Assembly (NCBI GenBank): GCA_002633025.1
Contig: NMRB01001537.1
Span: 74,617 to 138,616 of the forward strand
Length of the DNA stretch: 64,000 nt
From: Notospermus geniculatus
Lineage: Eukaryota > Nemertea > Pilidiophora > Heteronemertea > Lineidae
Direction: 5' to 3'
This document shows, in pieces, positions 18,947 through 31,065 of this stretch; positions within the stretch are counted from its first letter, which is position 1, and each line of letters begins with the position of its first letter. The position numbers and the translations under genes were made by a program. The notes beneath the pieces are model-generated. The model ran no database searches, was not told where the DNA came from, and worked only from the letters and a program-made list of their open reading frames with translations.

Positions 18947-21900
18947 ATGTGTGATATGAACGGACATCAAGGTATAGATCCCGACCAAGAGTTGGAATCC
19001 AAACTCAAGGAGCTTAGTCTGATGAAAAAACACAAACGAACGGCGGCGGTCCGAGTCCAAAACGCTGGCCTCCCGCGTCAGGCGTCAGCTGTGTCGGAAC
19101 AAGAGGCAACTGAAGAAAGGCGAAGACACAACAGCTTACGCGAGGAAGACAGGGTTCAGACGGTAGCAGCTATGTCAGAACATTATAAAGATATTTTGGA
19201 CCTAGTTGGGGAGGATTCCTCGCGGCAGGGACTTCTTAAAACCCCAGAAAGAGCTGCCAAAGCTTTAATGTTTTTTACCAAAGGATATGAAGAGAAGATT
19301 GCAGGTAAGAGGATACAAAGTTTCACTTCCAATATTTCCTCACTTCATTGCATCTAAATTACCAAGTAGTTTCTGTTCTATTGTTTGATTAACCCTTTCG
19401 CTGCGGCAGCCATTATTACGCAATGCCACGCAGTGCTGCGCATCAGTTCGTCCGTGGAGGCACCTCCCAACGGCGCCAAAAATATTCAAAAGTGTCACCA
19501 CCTATTGTATCCTGATCAAATTAGAGTTTCCCAAGTGCGTATACCATTTATAAAGCTACTACAGCCAGTGCGTGACAAGTATCAAAGCTAGTGGGTACCC
19601 GATTGGGCATCGTTGACGTGCACTGCACGTCACCCACACTGGACTGCACATGTGCCATGACGTGTACTGCACGTCAAACGGAGTGAAAGGGTTAGGTTTT
19701 GACTAACTGTAGGCTAGCCTTGTAGGCCTAAGTGTAAAGCTCTGTTTACCGGACACCCGGAATGCAGAAGCGGTATATGCCTTGCATTTTCGCACACAAC
19801 ATATCGCTTCTGCATCCCGTATACCGCGTTCCAGATGTCTGGTAAACGCAGCTTAAGAGCTGACACTGAATTCACTACCCCAGAAAGAGCTGCCAAAGCT
19901 TTAATGTTTTTTACCAAAGGATATGAAGAGAAGATTGCAGGTAAGAGGATACAAAGTTTCACTTCCAAATATTTCCTCACTTCATTGCATCTAAATTACC
20001 AAGTAGTTTCTGTTCTATTGTTTGATTAACCCTTTCGCTGCGGCAGCCATTATTACGCAATGCCACGCAGTGCTGCGCATCAGTTCGTCCGTGGAGGCAC
20101 CTCCCAACGGCGCCAAAAATATTCAAAAGTGTCGCCACCTATTGTATCCTGATCAAATTAGAGTTTCCCAAGTGCGTATACCATTTATAAAGCTACTACA
20201 GCCAGTGCGTGACAAGTATCAAAGCTATTGGGTACCCGATTGGGCATCGTTGACGTGCACTGCACGTCACCCACACTGGACTGCACATGTGCCATGACGT
20301 GTAGTGCACGTCAAACGGAGTGAAAGGGTTAAAGGTTTGACTAACTGTAGGCTAGCCTTGTAGGCCTAAGTGTAAAGCTCTGTTTACCGGACACCCGGAA
20401 TGCAGAAGCGGTATATGCCTTACATTTTCGCACACAACATATCGCTTCTGCATCCCGTATACCGCGTTCCAGATGTCTGGTAAACGCAGCTTAAGAGCTG
20501 ACACTGAATTCACTGCCAGCCCGACTTGGTATTGTGACCTGGACACTATCTGCAGAGGATAAGTTTTCATATTACACTTCCTATGAGTTTGGCAGTCGGG
20601 ATGGAGAGGCTACATTTTTGTGTCCTCTGTTGTGCAATAATGAGTTGACAAAAGTGTTTGACACAATTAACACCAACAGATTGTGGTAAGTTCAGAAGTG
20701 GGGAATAACACGCACAACTTCATGACCAGAATTTGACCTGACCTTTGTTTTATAAGCGTACTCCAAATGTACTTAGGACGCTGTACTAATACCTGGTATA
20801 TTGGTCATGATGGTGGTTGTACGCAGGGATTGAATCCACGGCAACTTGGACTCCAATCATTCTCTGACACATGACATTATTGATCTGTGATTGCCATTGA
20901 GATCAACCAGATCTGAAAATGACCTTTGGTTTCTATGCCAACAATTTCCTGGATCTGTGTATTAATTATTCCACTGTGGTAATTATGGAAATCTGTTGTT
21001 TGAGCTTATTGATCATTAAAGAATTGATTAATGGAAAGTCTCATGAACCCTCACTGGCATGCAACCACGATGTTACTCCTTTTGTGGTATTTTCGGATCA
21101 GGTGATGGCATTCTGGCTGGTCATTGGTGCTGCCACCTACACCAGGCTTTGACCCAAACAGACTTGCATTTGACGCATTCCCCAAACGATTTTGGATGAG
21201 GTGTGGCTGAAGTTTACATGTATTTTTGACCTGTACCGGTATATATAATCAGTAATGGTGAAGAAAGAATACGCTTTTATGAAAACCCTAAGAAATTTCA
21301 TGGTATGCGATCTCTAAGAGGTACTTTGACTGCCGACATCGAGGGAGCCATCTAGCGGCAGTAATACGAATTACAAAAAAAAACATTACAAAATGAACGG
21401 GAGTGATACATCGTGTCCACTCTCCAACCCCAGGGACTAACTACGGTGATGGTGGCGCCGGTTGTTGAGAAAAGTGGCAATACTGTGGTCCTTTAACCCT
21501 TGCGCTGCCGAGTTTCACATACACTGTAAGTTGTATGCTACACTGCTGAGTTTCCGGTTCCCCGTTTTTGGGAAATCCCCTAATTTTGACTGGGGCGCCG
21601 TCTATGACCAAACAAACTAAACGTACCTTCTGTATAGGGCGACGATAGTCGCCTATGGCAGGCGCTAGAGGGGCAACGATCGTCGACTATGGCAGTGAAA
21701 GGGTTAAATCGTCTGTGTAAAGGCCTAGTACTTTGATCATACCCCAACATCTGCCAGGTCAAGTTTCCTTTTCAACGCAGCTGCCTCACAGTGGCATGAG
21801 TGCAGGGTTAAACTGACTTATCACTGGATCTCAGTTCTTGGTCTGCTAATGTTGCTGATAAATTCAGCATCTTAATCATCGAAGAAAACATTCATAAGCA

Positions 21901-24900
21901 GAGGTTTACTCAGGCTAATGTCTTTGATAAACCTTGTGATGGCATGTCATTTACATCCGACATAGCCCCAATTAGAGAGATTTCAGGGAGTGGAGATTTG
22001 TCAAGGGCTTTGACTGTAAGACGATATTGCATACTGCAGCACTCTCAAGCTGTGAGAGTCCTTCTCGTGAAGCAACACGATCATTTGAGGATATGAATTC
22101 ACAATGGAGAAAATCCTGGTTTATTTCCACTTGGCAGAAACCCTTTTGTGGTAAGCATCCGGAAGAAAATAGGATTTCTATTGATTTTTGCATGGGGATA
22201 TTATTGACCGAAGCACTGTTTCTTTGATTCTATAACACTTTGTCAAGGGGGTTGGTTATTGGCTAAGTTGTATTTTCAGAATGTTTCTATTATTAAGTTG
22301 TTCTATAAACAAATCACATTTTACCATCATGGCCGTGTTTGTGATTAAAAAATGTTAGCTTCAAAACTGGCAGAAATGTCAATGGAATTGTGGACCTACT
22401 TTTATTAAAAGGAGCATGGTATGCGATCTTTACCAGTATTTTGACTGCAGATGTAGACGGAGTCACCTAGCGGCAGCAATAGGCACTACAAAAAACCACG
22501 GACGCTTCATTGAAATAGCATTGAACTCATTGGCTCATGGCAACCGCACTGCAAAATGCACCGGAATCCGGTTTTTGGTATATGAACAGTTGAGGCTTGT
22601 ATCTTGGAGCAATGGCCTGAAAATGTTCAGAATCTACCGAAGCTAGGTAATAAATACACATCCATATGTATGAAGATTAATACTGACCACTTGTTATGTG
22701 GTCAATAATTCCATATCTGATGATTATCAACAGTCCTGCCTTTTGGCCATGTTGTCTCAGTTACATGTAGGTCCTATGAAGATGGCTAACCATGTTGAAG
22801 CGGAAAAATAGTAGGCTACATGGGGCAAATTCTTCAATTGTATGGAAGTGGAAATGTGTCCCCTCCCTCCCCGAAGAGAATTCCCTGCAGGACAATTCCC
22901 CCAGGACAGTTCATTCCGAGACAATTTGCCCCCCAGGAAAGTTGAACCTGTAAGCATGAAGTAACTGTTTTGGGCTCTGTTTTGTAAAGATTCATCAAGT
23001 GTCGTGAGATACTCCTACTCTTCCACCTGTGGATGGTGGATATATAGTCTGTGATTCTGTTGCTGTCCATTTTGTGGTCCAAACTCTGTACTGTGTGTCA
23101 TAGTTTGAGTCATTTCGGCTGGAAAATGGCTGACGTCACCTGCGAATTTGTCTTCTATGCTGCATAGCAATGGACTTCCTTGTTCGGTTCCACACTCCTG
23201 TGAGTTATTTAGTATTGATACTGGACTTTATGCAGATATGGCATTCCAATTAGAGTGAGAGCCGTGCAAACAAAGTGGAAATAATCCTATCGCAGTGATG
23301 TGTTCCCATGCAGCCCATTACGTTGGCAATTACAGGTATCAAACATCCCAATAATTAGTATGAAAAGAAGCAATATTTTGCATTTGTGTTGGTTATATTT
23401 GCATTCGTCTCATAACATTGGTCTGGTTGAGTACGAGCTCCCGCTGCGTGGGTAGGCTCGTGTAATCGTCGCCCCTGACGTCAGCCCGATCAGACTGTTA
23501 TTGATCCGTTGACAGATTCCATGAATGGGAATCGTCTTGGTGATTTATTTGATGATTGTTTCATTCATTCCACCTCGTGTTTCCAATCACGTCAAACGAT
23601 GACTTTTTGATCGGCGGTTGCGGGCGTTGGGAATATCGATACATGGCCAATTGTAACACGTACTTCCGTACATCAGTTTCCCATTAGTGTCTATTCAGTC
23701 AATGTCAGTGGTACTACTATTCAGGTCGGCTGCGGAAGTGTTGCAGAACAAGGTGTGCCTCCTTGTCCTTTGTATAGCAATTTATGGCACTACTGTATTT
23801 TAGATTAGTACCTAATCAATCTTTGATAAGGAAATTTAGCTATTTCTGACATATTTTTCAGACGTTTGGTGTCATGAAATGCCACATTTGATTGCTTGCT
23901 GAAACCACACCATTTCAGTGCAACAGCTAGCTGAGCAATTAACCCAATAGAGCCGCCTATTTTTTTGCACTTTCCATCTATAGCTTTCACCGCACTGAAC
24001 CGCCACCAAATGCCACTGCATTAAGCTGAATAGAGAACAATGTAATGAGTCAAGGCGGTTTATGGTGGTATCGGCATCTGGAGACATGGCGGATGGTGGC
24101 GCTGCCGGCAGTAATTGGTGATTTTGATTCTACATTAGACTATAGGTGATGGGGATTTTTGTCAAAAAGTGAGTGTGGTCTTCTAGGCGGCTCACGGCAG
24201 GGTGACATGGGCTCTATTGGGTTAACTCATCTGGCATTATTAATCAGCTAGCTAACCCTAAACAAAGTGGATGCTCTTGTAGTGATTGTGAGCAGAGAAA
24301 AAAGGTGCTTTAAGTTTCAGGTTTGATTCCCAGTTGGACCTATTCTTCGTGTGATGGGGGGCATGCCTCTCTTTGATAGCTCAGGCTTTCCTCAGGCAGG
24401 CCTTTCCGTTTGACGGGCGCGAAAATGCGTGCAAACAATAGCACATGCGTTTTCGCGCCCGTCAAACGGAAAGGCCTTAGTTATTTAATAACTTGTTTTA
24501 CGGATCCGCCGACGTGAAATTTCCCAGATGAAAATAAAATTTTTTCATGCCACCGATGTTTCGAATTCAAAAGTTTCAGGAAAAAATTTTATTCAGAAAT
24601 AAAATCCCGATCATAAGAACACTCACAATATTTCTTTTTCTTTTTCCCGCCGGATCTCATCCAACCCCCTCCTCCAGAAAAAAATCTGGACAACAAAAGT
24701 GTGAATAAAGCTCCAAAATCAGCATCCAAAACGCGATGAGATGGATGAGATTGCCGCCATGGCTGCCATATTGTAACACCATGCAATGGCAGCCAATCTT
24801 TCCAGGTCTCACAACACAGTTTGGTGAGGTGTCAGGTGTCACTACACAGTTTTATGGCATATNTAATATGGTTTGGATTAGAATGCTCATAGTTGGCTAG

Positions 24901-27900
24901 TGGCAATTTGGAAGTCACATATGTACACGTAGGTGTTGGAAGTTTGAGATGCAGTGACACCAGCTTACTGTACTATATCGATAGGTCTTCTTTTAGTCAT
25001 ATTTCTTTTTAGTGGTAATTCTATTGCTAACATTTCCATCTAAGCCAGATTACACTACCAGTAGGTGTAAAAATCAAATTTCTTTTTAACAGTAATTCCA
25101 TCATAAAGCTTCTTATCATTTGTCATATGTGATGCCTGTCACGTAACTGTCGAACGGACCCAAACTCATCTCACATACCACACATTGTAACATACGTCTT
25201 TCCCTCATCTCCACCCATCGAGTTATTCATACCCTCGTATCAGAATGATCTCGTGGCGTGGTTCCGTAGGGTGCCGAATAATGGGCATAATGATGGCAGG
25301 TTCCTGCTGCAAATTAAAGACCCGGGGGATAGCGGCACTCAAAGTCTGTGCTAAATATCAGATGGGTACGTTCGATGACAGCAGGAAGTTACTATGGATT
25401 TTATGAGAAGGCTTCTGAATGGTCTCATCATTTAATCAATGCTGATCTAAATGAACATTAGCCAAAAATAGGCTATTTGATTCTTTATAAACTTCTTTTT
25501 TGATCTTAGGGTAAACAGAGTCAGGACTGTTGAGAAGTCATTGCACTCCCTTTTCTAGTTTGTTTTGTCAGTGAAAGAGGGGGAAAGACAAAAACCGGTA
25601 GTGTCCTTGTTAATTTAATTATATATTCCTCCATGCTCGACAACGGTTCTTGTGGTAGTCTTGTCAGCTCTGCATAATACTGGACAAAGGTTATTCCATT
25701 ATGTAGGCTATAATGAGTCTTCTAAAAAACCCAAAATTATACCGCAATCTCCAATCCAATGGATCACTCAAAGTGCTGATCATTTTAAGTTACCCCAGCT
25801 AATAGGCCTGTTCAATCCAGATCAAGCTCTACTTCATAGGAAGTATTAACGTACTCAGCATCCGGCTGCCTCAAAGTGCATGGGTGGACTCCTTGGGATT
25901 GACTAGACATTTTCTGCACATTTGGACTTAACACCTTGGCGAGGTTGAGCCAATTATGGCAAAGAGGTGTCGACTGGGGATCGGATCAAGGACCTTCTGA
26001 CTGCTCATAGTGCTAGCCAGAGAGCCACTTCGCAACTGTGGCTTCTTCAGAAAAGCATAGGGCTTGATTACCTGAGTTCCCAGAACATACGTGACCCGTC
26101 ACCGCAAAACCAGTAGGCCTACTAAGTCGCTCTGAAGTTGCCAGGTTGAGACCAAGGTTTTGTCAATTTCAGTAGGTCCATGCTTGTCTGTCTTTGTAAA
26201 ACCTGAGTGATTACATTTCTTCTTGTATCTCCTGGTGTTATTTTGATTCATCCTGGTTCATATCTTGTCCGACTTAAAGGAGTTAGACGCCGAAGTTGTA
26301 AACACTCACTCACTGGTTCTCTATCCACGGACGCCTGCGGTGCTGCCACCTATTGTCGGTGATATGTACTGACGTGAATATCGTGAGTGAGTTGCATCGG
26401 ACCGGGAACCAGTCTAACGATCACGGTGCTGCCACCTGCACGAAGGAATAAAACTAGTTTGCCGACCATATTTGTAAACAAACCAGCTTGTTTACAACTT
26501 CGGCGTCTAACTCCTTTAATACCTGATTTGATGTGACAGGTCACATTATTGTTGGTGCCACCACTACTTCTTGAACTGGGAAGAGTCAGATGTGACGCCA
26601 GAGTTTAATGCTAAACTATTGCATCATGGCACGATCGCAGTGAATTAATATCCATCTGTGATGAAAAACAAATCAAACTGAGCGTATTTTCCGTGTCAGG
26701 TGCCAGTTTAAGTGATAGGTGATAAGTGATAAGTGATAGCTCTACACACTTGTGCATTTCACACCAGCATTTGGCAGTAAAACCTTTAGTGTGTATTATC
26801 CATGGTGCTGCCTCCATAACAGGCACTATTTCAAAAAATTGCAATCCAGAAAAGTGTCTGGAGGCCTTTATGGTCCAGGTATGGTTGCTGTGAAGGTCTG
26901 ACGGAGTCATGAATGTGATCATGTTAGACAAAGATACCCACCTTCTTAGGTGACAAAATGGACTCTACATTCCTCTGCACTGCTCTGCGACAACACTCAT
27001 CCTGAGGTAATGGCTCTTGGGGCGCGTTTGATCCCCATCTTTACCATAAACAACAGAATGATGCCTGTGTGCGATGATGAAGGGAGCAAGAGCTGGGCCA
27101 CCTATTTACCTCAGGATGGCATAACACTGTGCTGAATCTTAAAGCCCCACTGTATTGAATGTGAAAAACGCAAATCATCGCCGCGATTCTCGCACGATGT
27201 CACGACGTCAGCGTAGTGTAAAATGTACTACGCTCTGTCAGAATACATTAGAGCTCTCCCTGCAGTGTTTTCCAATGCGTGCTGAAAACTAGGCCTTGAT
27301 TCTGTGAAGTGCGTATCAGGCAAGCATTTTGGGGACCTTCACGAGGCTATGGGACCTCTATGTGCACTCTCCTAACATTTTGAAAATATCGTAAAATTCA
27401 ATACTGTGGGGCTTTAACTGCAAAGTGAACTGAAAAGAACTCGTGATAACGACACCAAGATCAAATCACAACATCACTTTCCATCCAATTTTCGTATTAT
27501 TTATCTTCCATCCCTGTTCATTGTTGCATCAAACCACAGCCTCTCACACAGCCAAGTCATTTTGCACCCTACCTGGTGGCTGTCGCACATCTCCAATCAA
27601 TAGCAGCTGATCCTGGAAGCAATGCATGTTGATGGGATAGGATTTAAGCCGTCACTTTCTAATATTCATCGTTTATACTTGAGACCTCTTCAACCAGAAT
27701 GTCCGTGCTTCGAGTTGTCCCTCAGGAGGGTTGACATAATTCCAGTACTGCTCTTGATGGATTTGTCTTGACCAGTAGGATCAGTCCGTCTTAATTGACT
27801 TTTATCCATATGTTATGATAGTGTTGTCGGTGGTCGTCATTCTCATGCACGCTTAGATAGATAAGTCTATGGTCCCTGTTAATCCACTGTTTTCTTTATT

Positions 27901-29937
27901 TGCAGATATACTAAATGACGCTATATTTGACGAAGATCATGACGAAATGGTCATTGTAAAAGATATTGAAATGTTCTCTATGTGCGAACATCACATGGTA
28001 CCGTTTATTGGAAAAGTAGGTACTGGTATTTGGTCCTTAGTTTGTGCAGAACTGTATTATATGAGAAAGTTGCTAATTGCTACATATCATACTTAGAGAA
28101 TAAAGCCCCAACAAAAACTTGTGTTGGCAAAATGGAAAACCATGTCTCGGTAACCTTATAGAACTGATGACTCCAGAGGTCGGAGATTTCAAGCAGATGA
28201 TCATGGGTCTAAATCTGTGATGGGGTTTGAAATTTTCATTTATGAATAATGTTCTCACCAATGAGCAAGTAACCGATGGACTGTGAAATCTCTCATGCCA
28301 ACACTGGCTGATGGAGGAGAACACCTCCGTGATCAGGGCACCTCTCAATTACGAACACCATTTGTCAGTCCAAACTTATCCTTGGTTATCTGATGTATTT
28401 ATTCGAATTACCATTTCAGGTTAGCATAGGATATCTACCAAATAAGAGAGTTTTAGGTTTAAGCAAAATTGCCAGGTATGTCATTATCATGTCCTGTTGA
28501 CAGAAGTTAGTTTTCAGTACCGTATGTTGTCTATATGGCCTGTAAATCTAAATACATGTGTATGTTATAGAAGATAATTTCTTAATGGCCATTATTTCGC
28601 TAATTATTTTTAATTCTCATATTGAGCAGGGGCATTAGAGGACAAGCACTTTTGACCATTTTACATAAACGTTTTCATTTGATATCTAATGGAAAAACAT
28701 GGACATGTGATGATGGTATGAGGGTTTTTCAAATGGCACTCTTCCAGGCAGTTACAAAAGATGTTATATAATACATGTGTATTGGGAAATCACATGATTT
28801 TGATGACAGGCTTTTTTTGCAACACACCGGCTTTAATTGCCTTGATGTTCATATATAGGCCTACTCTTATTCTAACCCACTGTGACCTAATGGCAACCTC
28901 CGTTACAGTGTCATTTATAAAAATAACTGATTTCTCCAGCATCCCACAACACTGCCAGCAGCGGATGCAACATGGTTTCTTGTTGAGAAACAGACAAACT
29001 GAATGCATGGTCGGGGAAACTTTATGATTCTGAGTTTTCACTGTTTCAGAATTGTTGAAGTATACAGTCGGCGACTCCAAGGTAGGCACTTATAAACAAA
29101 TTTATTAGTGCATGCTCGCATTATGCAGCACCAGAATATACATGTAATTCTTTAAGAAAAGAATTCCACAAAACTTGCATTTTAATGATAAATATATGGT
29201 TGAATAGAAGGCCGTGCATTTATCACGGACATGACTCTATCGTGATGGACAACAAAATGATAGGATGATATTATGAAACTCAAATATAATATCTGTATAA
29301 GGTTGATGTTGACCGATGACAGCTGATGATCTTAATTTCAGTGCAAGAAAGGTTAACGAAACAGATAGCAGTAGCATTAACAGAGGCCATCCAACCAGCT
29401 GGTGTTGGAGTTGTGATAGAAGCAACGTAAGTACATGTGTACGTTTATTTTGTATTACTGACTTTGTTGACCGATCGACCTGACAAGGCAGAGATCCGGG
29501 GAGTCCAGACCCCTTCTCTCGGCAACCAACAACTCGTTTACTGGAGTGGCCAGAAATCGATAAACGCGTCACAACAAAGTCAACAAAATCTTGAAAAAAC
29601 GTTCCACCTGCTTTGTTCGGATTCCAAAACTAGGGCCTACAGAATGTTATTTAGTGCGCAAGCTGTGCAATGCCTGTGTATTAAATGCACACAAGTCCAG
29701 ACAATGTTGCATTTTCCATCTTTATTTGCATTATGTGAATTTAAACAGCTGTTACTACGAAATATGATAAACAATCATGATTCTACATGTATGCATGATT
29801 TATTTTCCAGCCACATGTGTATGGTGATGAGAGGAGTACAGAAGTTGAACAGTCGTACGTTAACTAGCACAATGTTGGGCGTCTTCCGTGATGATCCAAA
29901 AACAAGAGAAGAATTTCTGACGCTGGTGCGTCATTGA
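18947..29937 (+). CDS. GCH1: GTP cyclohydrolase I, complete six-exon gene
   Basis: The enzyme converts GTP to 7,8-dihydroneopterin triphosphate, the first step of tetrahydrobiopterin and pteridine pigment synthesis, as a cytosolic homodecamer. Exons are 18947-19304, 27906-28015, 28420-28475, 29050-29081, 29342-29426 and 29811-29937, giving 768 nt and 255 aa (human 250 aa). All borders are AG/GT with consistent phases. Residues 1-90 are charged and family-variable. The catalytic domain starts near [20 protein letters not shown]. Zinc ligands are Cys146 and His149 (MCEHHMVPF) and Cys217 (HMCMVMRG). Other conserved blocks are [28 protein letters not shown] and [18 protein letters not shown]. The start MCDMNG follows noncoding DNA with a CRE and CCAAT box. 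Intron 1 is 8.6 kb, contains a contig join at 24863, and holds a 636-bp tandem duplication of the exon 1 donor region. Confidence 0.95.
19389..19694. mobile_element. TTAA-type MITE with CCCTTTCGCTGC ends (copy 1)
   Basis: It begins TTAACCCTTTCGCTGC and ends GAGTGAAAGGGTTA. Internal CpG-rich palindromes (GACGTGCACTGCACGTC) occur. A second copy within the tandem duplication is at 20026-20332 with an intact TTAA right end. A third relative is at 21493-21707. Confidence 0.6.
19735..19855. mobile_element. 121-bp foldback MITE (copy 1)
   Basis: The termini AAGCTCTGTTTACCGGACAC and GTCTGGTAAACGCAGCTT are inverted, with CGGAATGC and GCGGTAT motifs inside. The duplicated copy is at 20372-20492. An independent family member is at 61924-62066. 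Confidence 0.75.
19877..19940 (+). pseudogene. Duplicated 3' fragment of GCH1 exon 1
   Basis: This copies the final 64 nt of exon 1 ([21 protein letters not shown]) with an intact GTAAGA donor. The junction upstream is AATTCACT, not a polypyrimidine-AG acceptor. It cannot be included as a normal internal exon unless a cryptic acceptor is used. The donor could compete with the true donor at 19305. Confidence 0.8.
20026..20332. mobile_element. TTAA-type MITE with CCCTTTCGCTGC ends (copy 2)
   Basis: Second copy produced by the 636-bp tandem duplication. Both ends carry TTAA (TTAACCCTTTCG at the left, GAAAGGGTTAA at the right). Confidence 0.6.
20372..20492. mobile_element. 121-bp foldback MITE (copy 2)
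   Basis: Duplicate of 19735-19855 carried by the 636-bp tandem duplication, with one substitution seen in the loop (CTTGCATT to CTTACATT). Confidence 0.75.
21300..21505 (-). repeat. Dispersed repeat with GGTATGCGATCT and CTAGCGGCAG
   Basis: GGTATGCGATCT, GTACTTTGACTGC and CATCTAGCGGCAG recur in the same order at 22417-22500. Its distal part (CCGGCGCCAC, CCACTTTTCTC, GGACCAC on the minus strand) is related to the repeats at 650-778 and 8110-8220. Confidence 0.6.
21493..21707. mobile_element. TTAA-type MITE (copy 3)
   Basis: TTAACCCTTGCGCTGCC at the left and GGCAGTGAAAGGGTTAA at the right. Ends match the MITE family at 19389 but the interior differs. Confidence 0.6.
22414..22505 (+). repeat. 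Second copy of GGTATGCGATCT repeat
   Basis: GGTATGCGATCT, then TTTTGACTGC, then CACCTAGCGGCAGCAATAGG, matching 21300-21385 with about 80% identity. The CACCTAGCGGCAG part again resembles a CTCF-like core. Confidence 0.55.
23939..24225. mobile_element. TTAA-flanked MITE, CCCAATAGAGCC ends
   Basis: TTAACCCAATAGAGCC at 23939 and its inverse GGCTCTATTGGGTTAA ending at 24225. No coding capacity. The TTAA borders fit piggyBac-type insertion. Confidence 0.75.
24398..24477. repeat. 80-bp foldback
   Basis: AGGCCTTTCCGTTTGACGGG with GCGCGAAAATGCGTG pairs with its inverse across a loop of about 10 bp (CAAACAATAG). The arms are 34 bp with one extra base. Confidence 0.85.
24863..24863. other. Single-N contig join inside GCH1 intron 1
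   Basis: N within GGCATATNTAATATGG. GCH1 exon 1 and exons 2-6 are therefore on different contigs, and their linkage rests on scaffolding plus exact phase compatibility. Confidence 0.75.
26278..26515. mobile_element. Haplotype-specific TTAA-flanked MITE (AGGAGTTAGACGCC ends)
   Basis: TTAA at 26274-26277 and 26516-26519 flank a 238-bp element with about 26-bp TIRs beginning AGGAGTTAGACGCCGAAGTT. The other haplotype lacks it and carries unrelated sequence between GTTCATATC and TACCTGATTTG. Two GTGCTGCCACCT motifs lie inside. Confidence 0.8.
27143..27413. mobile_element. Haplotype-specific TTAA-flanked MITE (AGCCCCACTGTATT ends)
   Basis: TTAA at 27139-27142 and 27414-27417 flank a 271-bp element with ends AGCCCCACTGTATTGAAT and ATTCAATACTGTGGGGCT. 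The other haplotype reads GCTGAATCTGAACTGCAAAG with no insertion. TTAA duplication is the signature of piggyBac-type transposition. Confidence 0.85.
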
Positions 29938-30884
29938 CTATGTAACGAAGAAATGGCTTCATTTTGACGGCGGCCGTGTCACGTACCTGCTCCGGATGTT
30001 CCCCATCGCGCAGTGAATTGTGGGATGTGGGAATGAACTGAATTCATTGTTTCGACGGGCCCCTGCCATCTTTGTTTCTACAGGACTTCTTCAAAACTCA
30101 CATGCAAATGACTATTTGGTCGGGAAGTTTGTACATGTATTTTATGACCAATAATCGTTTCTGGTTTGCCTACCAGTTGAGTGTGCATATGCAAAATCTC
30201 TGAGATGGCAGGGGTGGGGGTGGGGGTGGCATCGAAAAGTTGAAAAACATGAAAATCTGCATTTTGAGGTATTAACTCTGAGATATGGGGAGAATAAGGA
30301 AGTTTTGCATAGAATGAGAAAATTTTGAGACAACATTTTAGTGGAAGTGTTGATTGAGGTTTTAAACCAAACATCTCATGTGCCGTTTTCATATCTCTTG
30401 TGACATCAGTCTTTTGTGACCTCAGAATCACTTGTGACATCAGAGCCTCTTGTAACAGAGTTTTCACCACTGCATTGACTTCAGCATCTGAATCATAATC
30501 GACACATCCACTGATTGAATGTCAATGCAAAACTTCAATTTTAAACATTGTCACGTCATATTCAACGATTTTCATGAAAATGATTGCCTTAGTTCATCAG
30601 TTTATTTTCCTATACGCAGAACAGAAAGACATTTATAGCACCCGTGACATTCTTAGCACCACTGAGATTGACTTAAGGGTATTTCATACCCTGCAATATT
30701 GAGATGTGCCTTGATGATTTACACTTCCAGACAAATTTGGAAAAGAACCCATACACCGATGAAGGCCTAAATTGTTAGATATGTTTAACTACATGTAGGT
30801 ATGATAAATAGAATGTTGTATGTGGTGAAAATCATTATAATCATGTTGTTGATAAATGTATTCTATAGAAGTCATGTTATAATG

Positions 30885-31064
30885 CAGGGACGGATCCAGG
30901 GGGAGCAGGGGGTGCACCCCCCCCTTCCGGGCGGCAGAGAGTGCCTTCTTCGGCACAGAGCCAAAGAAGGCATTTCCATGCTGGGAAATGGCGTAAAAGC
31001 ACTCTTATTTTCTAAAAAATCCCTGGGGAGGCCCTCCGGACCCCCCGCCAATATTTTGCCTCAG
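30885..31064. mobile_element. Truncated relative of the 870-bp TIR element
   Basis: It begins CAGGGACGGATCCAGGGGG and contains GGGAAATGGCG, AAAGCACTCTTATTTTCTAA and CCTCCGGACCCCCCGCC. These match the interior of the element at 9786-10655 (reverse orientation of 10190-10260). It is cut by the N at 31065. Confidence 0.7.
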
Positions 31065-31065
31065 N
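31065..31065. other. Single-N contig join
   Basis: N within GCCTCAGNTTCTT, immediately after the truncated TIR element. A repeat end probably stopped the assembly. Confidence 0.7.

Larger units (their letters stand above)
19241..20514 (+). repeat. 636-bp tandem duplication spanning the end of GCH1 exon 1
   Basis: ACCCCAGAAAGAGCTGCC begins at 19241 and again at 19877. The two units match to about 99% over 636 and 638 bp, including the last 64 nt of exon 1, its donor, and two MITEs. Unit 2 ends at GAATTCACT (20514). Differences are single substitutions and two small indels. Confidence 0.92.
25610..30811 (+). other. Haplotype counterpart of contig 8549-15512
   Basis: Collinear with 8549-15512 over its whole length but lacking that copy's insertions. 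It has two TTAA-type MITEs of its own (26278-26515, 27143-27413) and a different stretch after the GCH1 stop (29952-30039). Confidence 0.8.
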
